This document shows, piece after piece, positions 1 to 7,835 of a stretch of 33,830 bases of DNA (the first letter of the stretch is position 1; the number at the start of each line of letters is the position of its first letter). A program made the translations under genes and the position numbers. The DNA comes from an uncultured Georgenia sp. (GTDB taxonomy: Bacteria > Actinomycetota > Actinomycetes > Actinomycetales > Actinomycetaceae), in the NCBI RefSeq assembly GCF_937958535.1, contig NZ_CALGNQ010000180.1:1-33830 (forward strand). Reading direction: 5' to 3'. Below the pieces are notes generated by a model that saw only the letters and a list, made by a program, of their open reading frames with translations, ran no database searches and was not told where the DNA came from.

Positions 1-194
1 TCGACTTCAAGGTGCGCATCCTCGACACCCAGTCCGGCACCGACGCCACCACCCGTGTGCTCATCGAGACCTCGGACGGCGTGCACTCGTGGAGCACGGT
101 CGGCGTGGGCCCGGACATCATCGAGGCGAGCTGGGAGGCGCTGGTCGACTCGGTGGTCTACGGCCTGCTCCTCCACGACGTCGAGCCGCGTTAG
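1..194 (+). CDS. cimA: Citramalate synthase, C-terminal end (partial)
   Basis: Only the last 64 codons are present; the first full codon is at position 3 and the TAG stop is at 192-194. The residues (DFKVRILDTQSGTDATTRV at the start, IIEASWEALVDSV near the end) match the C-terminal regulatory (LeuA dimerisation-like) domain of the CimA/isopropylmalate synthase family. The wording 'GTDA.TRVLIE(S/T)SDG' and 'TVGV...IIEASW.ALVDS' is typical of citramalate synthase rather than LeuA. In the family this enzyme condenses pyruvate with acetyl-CoA to (R)-citramalate for isoleucine synthesis, and this domain mediates feedback control. The catalytic TIM barrel lies outside the window. The lipoate ligase starts 35 bases downstream on the same strand but appears to have its own promoter. 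A LeuA-type paralogue cannot be wholly excluded from this fragment. Confidence 0.85.
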   Translation, partial: DFKVRILDTQSGTDATTRVLIETSDGVHSWSTVGVGPDIIEASWEALVDSVVYGLLLHDVEPR

Positions 195-217
195 ACGCAC
201 GTCGCGGACGGGCTGGT

Positions 218-223
218 TAGGCT
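218..223 (+). promoter_or_regulatory. -10 hexamer of a leaderless lipoate ligase mRNA
   Basis: TAGGCT (TANNNT form) lies exactly six bases before the GTG start at 230. Transcription would therefore begin at or next to the start codon. No convincing -35 element is visible. The GGAG at 224-227 is only two bases from the start codon, too close to act as a Shine-Dalgarno. Confidence 0.5.
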
Positions 224-229
224 GGAGCG

Positions 230-1279
230 GTGCGCGGAGAGTACAAGGTCCCGGGAGGCAAGCTCGTCGCGGTGGATCTCGACGTCGTCGAGGACCGCCT
301 GCGGAACGTCAGCGTCTCGGGGGACTTCTTCCTCGAGCCGGACACCGCCCTCGCCGACATCAACGCCGCCCTCGAGGGCATGCCCGCCTCGGCCGGGGCC
401 GAGGAGCTGGCCGACGCCGTCACCCGGGCGCTGGACCCGCAGGTGGCGCTCGTCGGGTTCAACGCCGAGGCCGTGGGGATCGCCGTGCGCCGCGCGCTCG
501 GGCACGCCACCAGCTGGGCGGACCACACCTTCGACGTCATCCCGCCCCGCACCATGCACCCGGCGATGCACGTCGCCCTGGACGAGGTGCTGCCGGGGGA
601 GGTGGCGGCCGGTCGCCGTCCCCCGCTCCTGCGGATCTGGGACTGGGACGCCCCGCTCGTCGTCATCGGCTCCTTCCAGTCGGTGCGCAACGAGGTCGAC
701 CCGGAGGGCCTGGCCCGGCACGACATGATGGTGGTGCGCCGGATCTCCGGCGGCGGGGCGATGTTCATGGAGCCGGGCAACTGCATCACCTACTCCCTCG
801 TCGTGCCGACGTCGCTCGTCGAGGGGCTGAGCTTCGAGCGCTCCTACGCGTTCCTCGACGACTGGGTGCTCGGTGCGCTCGCGGACGTCGGGATCGAGGC
901 GCGCTACGTCCCGCTCAACGACATCGCCTCGGAGGAGGGCAAGATCGGCGGTGCGGCGCAGAAGCGCTTCGCCAGCGGGGTGGTGCTCCACCACGTGACG
1001 ATGAGCTACGACATCGACGCCGAGAAGATGCTCGAGGTGCTGCGCATCGGGCGGGAGAAGATGTCGGACAAGGGCACCAAGAGCGCCAACAAGCGCGTCG
1101 ACCCGATGCGCCGGCAGACCGGTATGGCCCGCGAGGACATCATCGACGCCTTCATCGCCCACTTCGAGGGGCGCTACGACACCGTGCGCTCGGACTACAC
1201 GCCGGAGGAGCTGGCCCGGGCCGAGGAGCTCATGCGCACGAAGTTCCTCACCGAGGCCTGGACCCACCGCGTCCCCTGA
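230..1279 (+). CDS. lplA: Lipoate-protein ligase family protein with N-terminal accessory domain
   Basis: 349 aa. The protein attaches lipoate (or a related acyl group) to the lysine of lipoyl domains in 2-oxoacid dehydrogenases or GcvH in the cytoplasm. The catalytic domain (about residues 105-330) shows the family motifs RRISGGGAMFMEPGN (170-184) and KIGGAAQKR (238-246), in which K238 fits the adenylate-binding lysine. The first 85-90 residues (GKLVAVDL, VSGDFFLEP, AINAAL-like pattern) resemble the small accessory/C-terminal domain of lipoate ligases (LplB-like), here placed in front of the catalytic domain. The GTG start at 230 follows a -10-like TAGGCT by six bases, so the mRNA is probably leaderless. 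It stands alone between cimA and the convergent glyoxylate genes. A lipoyl/octanoyl transferase activity is a possible alternative within the same superfamily. Confidence 0.85.
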   Translation: MRGEYKVPGGKLVAVDLDVVEDRLRNVSVSGDFFLEPDTALADINAALEGMPASAGAEELADAVTRALDPQVALVGFNAEAVGIAVRRALGHATSWADHTFDVIPPRTMHPAMHVALDEVLPGEVAAGRRPPLLRIWDWDAPLVVIGSFQSVRNEVDPEGLARHDMMVVRRISGGGAMFMEPGNCITYSLVVPTSLVEGLSFERSYAFLDDWVLGALADVGIEARYVPLNDIASEEGKIGGAAQKRFASGVVLHHVTMSYDIDAEKMLEVLRIGREKMSDKGTKSANKRVDPMRRQTGMAREDIIDAFIAHFEGRYDTVRSDYTPEELARAEELMRTKFLTEAWTHRVP

Positions 1280-1464
1280 GGGGCCGGTCGTCCGTCACGG
1301 CCTCGCCCGGCGCGTTCGCGGACGGTCCCGCCCGCACCGCGTACCCTCGGTCCGCACCTCCCGTCCCTGTGCGCGCGGGCGCACCGCCGCGACGGGGTGT
1401 GCCCGTCCCGCGGCCGGCAGGCGGGGAGCAGGGAGGGCAGGCGCCCCGTCCTTCATCCCGACAC

Positions 1465-1497
1465 AGCGGGCCCTCCCCGCCCGGGGGAGGGCCCGCT
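1465..1497. terminator. Bidirectional terminator-like hairpin between lplA and aceB
   Basis: A perfect 14-bp stem (1465-1478 with 1484-1497) with a five-base loop GCCCG sits between two convergent genes. A second, shorter stem (1500-1506 with 1509-1515) follows. There is no U tract on either strand, as is common in very GC-rich actinomycetes. Function in termination is inferred from position and stability. Confidence 0.65.
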
Positions 1498-1530
1498 CCG
1501 TCCTGCCCGCAGGACCGGAACGGCGAGGTG

Positions 1531-3267
<1,737 letters not shown>

Positions 3268-3304
3268 GGCAGGTCCTTGCAGGTCAGGGGTGGGGCGCGC
3301 CCGA

Positions 3305-3340
3305 GCGGGGGCGGCGCCGCGGCGAGGCGGCGCCGCCCGC
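3305..3340 (-). terminator. Intergenic hairpin between aceA and aceB
   Basis: A long GC stem begins five bases after the aceA stop. 3312-3320 pairs with 3327-3335 (9 bp), then after a two-base bulge 3305-3309 pairs with 3336-3340 (5 bp); the loop is GGCGAG. There is no U tract. It could be a partial terminator or an mRNA-stabilising structure that sets the aceA:aceB ratio; which of these is inference. Confidence 0.5.
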
Positions 3341-3345
3341 TGCGC

Positions 3346-4668
3346 TCAGAACTGCGCTTCCTCGGTGGAGCCGCGCAGGGCGAGGGTGTCGCTCTCGGGG
3401 TTGAGCGTGGTGGACACGAGGTCGAAGTAGCCGGTGCCGACCTCCCGCTGGTGGCGGGTGGCGGTGTAGCCGCGGGCCTCCGCGGCGAACTCCTTCTCCT
3501 GGAGGTCGACGTAGGCGGTCATGCCCTCGCGGGCGTACCCGTGGGCAAGCTCGAACATGCCGTAGTTCAGCTGGTGGAACCCGGCCAGGGTGATGAACTG
3601 GAACTTGTACCCCAGGGCACCGAGCTCGCGCTGGAAGACGGCGATCTCCTCGTCGGTCAGGTGCGCCTTCCAGTTGAAGGACGGCGAGCAGTTGTAGGCG
3701 AGCATCTTGCCCGGGAACTGCGCGTGCACCGCCTCGGCGACCCGGCGCGCCAGGCCGAGGTCCGGCGTGGCGGTCTCGACCCAGATGAGGTCGGCGTAGG
3801 GCGCGTAGGCCAGCGCGCGGGCCACGACGGCGTCGATCCCGGGCGTGGTGCGGTAGAAGCCCTCCGCGGTGCGCTCCCCGGTGGTGAAGGCCGCGTCGCG
3901 CGGGTCGACGTCGCTGGTGATGAGGGTCGCTGCCTCGGAGTCGGTGCGGGCGATGATGATGGTCGGGACGCCGAGGACATCGGCGGCGAGCCGCGCCGCG
4001 CTCAGCGTGCGGATGTGCTGGGAGGTCGGGACGAGCACCTTGCCGCCGAGGTGGCCGCACTTCTTCTCCGAGGCGAGCTGGTCCTCGAAGTGCACGCCGG
4101 CGGCACCGGCGGTGACGAGAGCCTTGGTGAGCTCGAAGACGTTGAGGGGGCCGCCGAAGCCGGCCTCGGCGTCGGCGACGATCGGGGCGAGCCAGTCGAA
4201 GCCGGGGTCGGTGCCCTCGGAGAAGGAGATCTCGTCGGCCCGCAGCAGGGCGTTGTTGATGCGACGCACGACCGAGGGGACCGAGTTCACCGGGTAGAGC
4301 GACTGGTCGGGGTAGGTCTGGCCGGCGGAGTTCGCGTCGGCGGCCACCTGCCAGCCGGACAGGTAGATCGCCTCCAGCCCGGCGCGGACCATCTGGGTGG
4401 CCTGCAGGCCGGTGAACGCGCCCAGCGCGTGGACGTACTCCCGGGTGTGGAGCAGCTCCCACAGCCGCTCCGCGCCGCGACGGGCGAGGGTGTGCTCCTC
4501 GCGGACGCTGCCGCGCAGCCGCACGACGTCCTCGGCGCTGTAGTCCCGGCGGATGCCGGCCCACCGGGGGTTGCTCGCCCAGTCCCGGGCCAGCTCGGCG
4601 GCCTCGGTGCGGATCCGGGCGGAGACGGAGGTGTCGGTCTCGGGGTGGGTGCTCAGCGTCGTGGTCAT
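3346..4668 (-). CDS. aceA: Isocitrate lyase
   Basis: 440 aa, the usual length of bacterial AceA. It cleaves isocitrate to succinate and glyoxylate, the entry step of the glyoxylate shunt needed for growth on acetate or fatty acids. The active-site signature KKCGH is at residues 202-206, followed by LGGKVLVPT. ARTDSEAATLI, AYNCSPSFNW and the QFITLAGFHQLNYGMF helix are also typical of the family. The frame stays open upstream to 4749, but the ATG at 4668 (protein starting MTTTLSTHPETDT) is chosen because GAGGAGAG lies just upstream and the family starts there. It is the first gene of the probable aceA-aceB operon and is divergent from the RamB-type regulator, which in corynebacteria and mycobacteria controls this enzyme. 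Confidence 0.97.
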   Translation of the reverse strand: MTTTLSTHPETDTSVSARIRTEAAELARDWASNPRWAGIRRDYSAEDVVRLRGSVREEHTLARRGAERLWELLHTREYVHALGAFTGLQATQMVRAGLEAIYLSGWQVAADANSAGQTYPDQSLYPVNSVPSVVRRINNALLRADEISFSEGTDPGFDWLAPIVADAEAGFGGPLNVFELTKALVTAGAAGVHFEDQLASEKKCGHLGGKVLVPTSQHIRTLSAARLAADVLGVPTIIIARTDSEAATLITSDVDPRDAAFTTGERTAEGFYRTTPGIDAVVARALAYAPYADLIWVETATPDLGLARRVAEAVHAQFPGKMLAYNCSPSFNWKAHLTDEEIAVFQRELGALGYKFQFITLAGFHQLNYGMFELAHGYAREGMTAYVDLQEKEFAAEARGYTATRHQREVGTGYFDLVSTTLNPESDTLALRGSTEEAQF

Positions 4669-4764
4669 CGGTCTCTCCTCGTGGTTCCGGCCGTGGCGCC
4701 GGGTGAACAACTGCGTACCTACACCTTGAGGGAGTGACGCGAAGCACATCCAGGGCTAGTCTGT

Positions 4765-4786
4765 GTGAAGTTCCGTGAATATTCAC
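4765..4786. promoter_or_regulatory. Palindromic operator candidate in the aceA/ramB divergent region
   Basis: GTGAATATTCAC (4775-4786) is a perfect 12-bp palindrome ending 13 bases before the ramB start. Its half-site GTGAA also occurs at 4765-4769, exactly 10 bases upstream, that is one helical turn away. A weak promoter pair, GTGACG and TAGTCT with a 17-base spacer, can be drawn just upstream for ramB. Its position between aceA and ramB suggests an autoregulatory and aceA-controlling site. It does not match the corynebacterial RamB motif as I remember it, so the cognate protein is uncertain. Confidence 0.5.
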
Positions 4787-4799
4787 CTGGGGAGAAGAA

Positions 4800-6302
4800 G
4801 TGACGGACGGCACACCTGACGACGACGGCATCGACCTCGCAGTGCTCGGGCCGCGCATCCGCCACGCCCGCCGCACCCGCGGCCTGACCCTGGCGCAGCT
4901 GGCCGAGCGGGTGGACCGGGCCCCGTCGCTGCTCTCGCAGATCGAGAACGGCCGGCGCGAGCCGCGGCTGGCGCTGCTCGCCGCCATCGCCCGTGCCCTC
5001 GACGTCCCGGTGGAGGAGCTGCTCCGACCCGAGCCGCCCTCGCGGCGTGCCGCGCTGGAGCTCGAGCTGGCCCGGGCGCAGTCGACCCCGCACTACGCGG
5101 CGCTCGCGCTGCCGGTCGTCAAGCCCAACGCCACGCTGCCCACCGAGGTGCTCGAGGCGCTGGTCGGGATGCACCGCGAGCTGGCCCGCGCCACCGCGGT
5201 GCGGGCGGCGACCCCGGAGGAGGCGCGCCGCGCGAACGCCGAGCTGCGGGCGTCGATGCGGGCCCGGAACAACTACTTCACCGAGATCGAGGACGTCGCC
5301 GGACGGGTCGCCGAGGCCGTCGGGCACCGCTCGGGACCCCTGACGGACCGCGGTGTCGGCGCCGTCACCCGCCACTTCGGTTTCACCGTCGAACGCGTCC
5401 CCGACCTGCCCCGCTCCACCCGGTCGATCATCGACCGGCGCAACCGGCGGATCTACCTCCCGGTCACCTCGCAGGCCGGCCGCGACCCGCGCACCATCGT
5501 CCTGCAGTCGCTGGGCCACGTGGCCCTCGGGCACGTCGAGCCCACGAGCTACGCCGACTTCCTGCGCCAGCGGGTGGAGGTGAACTACTTCGCCGCCGCG
5601 CTGCTCGTCCCGGAGCGGGCGGCCGTGGAGTTCCTCCAGGAGGCCAAGGCGGAGCGCATGCTCGCCATCGACGACCTGCGTGACGCCTTCGCCGTCTCCT
5701 ACGAGACCGCCGCCCACCGGTTCACCAACCTCGCCACCGAGCACCTCGACATCCCCGTCCACTTCCTGCGGGTGGGGGAGGACGGGGTCATCTACAAGGC
5801 CTACGAGAACGACGACGTCACCTTCCCCACCGACGTCACCGGCGCCATCGAGGGCCAGGTGGTGTGCCGGTACTGGGCCTCGCGGGCGGTCTTCCACAAG
5901 GCCGACCGGTACGCCACCCACCACCAGTACACCGACATGGGGCGCGGCACCTACTGGTGCACCACCCACGTCGAGCAGACGAGCAACGGCGACTTCGCCA
6001 TCGACGTCGGCGTCCCGTTCGAGCACGCCCGGTGGTTCCAGGGCCGCGAGACCACCGTGCGGGCCCGCTCGCAGTGCCCCGACCCGGCGTGCTGCAGGCG
6101 CCCGCCCGCCGAGCTCGCCGAGCGCTGGGCGGGGGTCTCCTGGCCCAGCGCGCGGGCGCACTCCCACCTGCTCGCCGCCATCCCGCCGGGCACCTTCCCC
6201 GGCGTGGACGACACCGAGGTCTACGAGTTCCTCGAACGGCACAGCGCCCGGCAGGACACGGCTCCGGGGGAGGGTGACGCGCGCGCTATCGTCGGGGCGT
6301 GA
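4800..6302 (+). CDS. ramB: RamB-type XRE regulator of acetate/glyoxylate metabolism
   Basis: 500 aa. The N-terminal XRE helix-turn-helix spans about residues 15-70 (LGPRIRHARRTRGLTLAQLA, then SLLSQIENGRREPRL). A central IrrE/ImmA-like domain (about 180-300) follows, and then the C-terminal domain of 'short-chain fatty acyl' regulators (VCRYWASRAVFHKADRYATH, YWCTTHV, CPDPACC). This order is that of RamB, which controls isocitrate lyase and acetate genes in corynebacteria and mycobacteria. The peptidase-like domain reads LGHVALGH where true ImmA proteins have HExxH, so protease activity is unlikely and it is probably a sensing module. The GTG start at 4800 has a strong GGGGAG at 4789-4794. The gene is divergent from aceA across 131 bases and its TGA overlaps the yggS start. 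The gene symbol rests on domain order and context. Confidence 0.9.
   Translation: MTDGTPDDDGIDLAVLGPRIRHARRTRGLTLAQLAERVDRAPSLLSQIENGRREPRLALLAAIARALDVPVEELLRPEPPSRRAALELELARAQSTPHYAALALPVVKPNATLPTEVLEALVGMHRELARATAVRAATPEEARRANAELRASMRARNNYFTEIEDVAGRVAEAVGHRSGPLTDRGVGAVTRHFGFTVERVPDLPRSTRSIIDRRNRRIYLPVTSQAGRDPRTIVLQSLGHVALGHVEPTSYADFLRQRVEVNYFAAALLVPERAAVEFLQEAKAERMLAIDDLRDAFAVSYETAAHRFTNLATEHLDIPVHFLRVGEDGVIYKAYENDDVTFPTDVTGAIEGQVVCRYWASRAVFHKADRYATHHQYTDMGRGTYWCTTHVEQTSNGDFAIDVGVPFEHARWFQGRETTVRARSQCPDPACCRRPPAELAERWAGVSWPSARAHSHLLAAIPPGTFPGVDDTEVYEFLERHSARQDTAPGEGDARAIVGA
6287..6292 (+). promoter_or_regulatory. -10 hexamer for yggS inside the ramB 3' end
   Basis: TATCGT ends exactly six bases before the GTG at 6299, and no Shine-Dalgarno is present. 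The 12 bases TATCGTCGGGGC are identical to those before the M13 peptidase start (minus strand, 9837-9848). This suggests a second, leaderless transcript for yggS in addition to read-through from ramB. Confidence 0.45.
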
Positions 6303-7000
6303 ACAGCGAGCTGGCGACGCGGCTTTCGGCGGTCAGGGAGCGGGTGGCGGCGGCCGCCCGGGTCGTCGGACGGGACCCCGGTGAGGTCCGGCTCCTCCTC
6401 GCGGTCAAGGCCCAGCCCGTGGACCTGGTGCAGGACGCGATCCGCGCCGGCGCCACCCTGCTGGGACACAACCGCGCTCAGGAGCTCGTCGCGACCGCAC
6501 CCGGCCTGGTGGAGTACGAGCACGAGATGCACTTCATCGGCCGGCTCCAGTCCAACAAGGCGACCAAGGTCGTCCCGCTCGTCACCTGCGTGCAGAGCGT
6601 GGACCGATTCGCGCTCGCCGAGCGGCTCGACCGGCTGGCCGGCAACGCCGGGCGGGTGCTCGACGTCTTCGTCCAGGTCAACACCTCCGGAGAGCCGACC
6701 AAGGCAGGCGTCGTCCCCGAGGGCGCGGTCGAGCTCGCCATCGGCGTGGGCACGCTGCCCCATCTGCGGCTGCGCGGTCTCATGACGATCGGGGCGAACT
6801 CCGACGACGTCGACGTCGTCCGCGCGTCCTACGAGCACCTGGCACAGCTGCGCGACGACGTCGTGGCCAGCGGGGCCCCGGGCACCGCCGAGGCCCGCGA
6901 GCTGTCGATGGGCATGAGCGGGGACCTGGAGATCGCCGTCGCGGCCGGTGCGACGATGGTCCGGGTGGGCACCGCGGTCTTCGGTTCCCGGCCCGCCTGA
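6299..7000 (+). CDS. yggS: YggS/PLPBP family pyridoxal-phosphate homeostasis protein
   Basis: 233 aa, normal for the family. These are single-domain alanine-racemase-fold proteins that bind PLP and buffer vitamin B6 and amino/keto-acid pools; no catalytic reaction is established. The PLP lysine is K37 in LLLAVKAQPVDLVQDAI. Further family marks are LGHNRAQELV, MHFIGRLQSNKATK, QVNTSGEPTKAG, LRGLMTIG, LSMGMSGDLEIAV and VRVGTAVFG. The usual GENYVQE reads GHNRAQE here. The GTG start at 6299 overlaps the ramB stop by four bases (GTGA), which would allow translational coupling; a -10-like TATCGT also lies six bases upstream. In many actinomycetes this family sits near division genes; here it is isolated from them. 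Confidence 0.92.
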   Translation: MNSELATRLSAVRERVAAAARVVGRDPGEVRLLLAVKAQPVDLVQDAIRAGATLLGHNRAQELVATAPGLVEYEHEMHFIGRLQSNKATKVVPLVTCVQSVDRFALAERLDRLAGNAGRVLDVFVQVNTSGEPTKAGVVPEGAVELAIGVGTLPHLRLRGLMTIGANSDDVDVVRASYEHLAQLRDDVVASGAPGTAEARELSMGMSGDLEIAVAAGATMVRVGTAVFGSRPA

Positions 7001-7068
7001 CGACCCCCTTTTCCGTCCTGGGCCTGCGGTGGGTACCGTGTCGCCGTTGTCGAGAGACGGGAAGGTCC

Positions 7069-7650
7069 ATGTCGCAACCGGCCGGCCAGCAGCGCCTGAC
7101 GCCGCCGCAGATCCTGCTCATCGTCGTGGTGAGCGCCCTCGTGCTCCTCTTCGTCGTCCTCCTGGTCGGCAGGCTGACCGGCGGGGAGGGGGAGCGCGGG
7201 GCGCAGCAGACCACGTCCCCAGCGGCCACCACCGACGCACCCGACGAGTCCGTGCCGACGTCGGAGACGTCCGCCGCGGGGCCGGAGGAGAGCACGGAGG
7301 AACCGACCGACGCCGAGCCCCAGTACTTCGCCTCACCCTCGGGCAACATCCTGTGCGCCCTCACGGCGGACAGCACCGACTGCCTCATCCGCCGCTTCGA
7401 CTACGACCCGAAGGACGCCGCGTCGTGCGACGACGACGCCGCCGGGGGACACCTGCGGGTGGAGCCGGCGGGTGCCTCCATGCCCTGCGACCCGTTCGTC
7501 GTCGCCGGGGGCGTGCCCACCCTCGACTACGGGGAGACGACGTCCGCGCACGGCTACACCTGCGAGAGCGCCGAGTCCGGCGTCACCTGCCGGCACGACG
7601 AGTCCGGGTACGGCTTCACCGTGGCGCGGGCGAGCTACCGCCTGTTCTGA
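7069..7650 (+). CDS. Membrane-anchored extracytoplasmic protein with SPSGNI-type Cys-rich domain
   Basis: 193 aa. A short cytoplasmic start (MSQPAGQQRLTPPQ) is followed by one transmembrane helix (about 15-37, ILLIVVVSALVLLFVVLLVG), then a Thr/Ser/Glu/Pro linker (about 38-85) and a compact domain (about 86-193). That domain starts YFASPSGNILCAL and has six cysteines in pairs, likely three disulfides outside the membrane. The SPSGNI.C opening resembles the DUF6636-like family of actinobacterial secreted proteins; that assignment is from memory of the pattern. The function is unknown. The ATG at 7069 has GGGAAGG upstream. It is followed by a hairpin and the convergent M13 peptidase gene. Confidence 0.8.
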   Translation: MSQPAGQQRLTPPQILLIVVVSALVLLFVVLLVGRLTGGEGERGAQQTTSPAATTDAPDESVPTSETSAAGPEESTEEPTDAEPQYFASPSGNILCALTADSTDCLIRRFDYDPKDAASCDDDAAGGHLRVEPAGASMPCDPFVVAGGVPTLDYGETTSAHGYTCESAESGVTCRHDESGYGFTVARASYRLF

Positions 7651-7794
7651 CCCCGAGGTGGGCGGGGGTGTCAGGCGACGCCTCGGTCGGGTGACGCCGT
7701 CGAGCACGGCTCGCGGCGCTTGCCGGAGCGGGGCACGGCGGCACCGCCCGCCGGTGAGGGGACCGTCCCGGTCCGCACCGTCGCCGGCGCGACC

Positions 7795-7830
7795 GGCGTC
7801 CGGGGCGGGCTCGGTGCCGCCCCGGACGCC
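7795..7830. terminator. Hairpin terminator at the end of the M13 peptidase gene
   Basis: A perfect 14-bp stem, 7795-7808 with 7817-7830, with loop GCTCGGTG, lies six bases after the peptidase stop on the minus strand. It is also downstream of the convergent 7069-7650 gene. No U tract is present. Confidence 0.6.
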
Positions 7831-7835
7831 GCCCG

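Noticed and set aside
4669..4749. Extended N-terminus of isocitrate lyase to 4749
   Set aside because: The extra 27 residues overlap the promoter region shared with ramB and do not match the family; the ATG at 4668 has a good Shine-Dalgarno.
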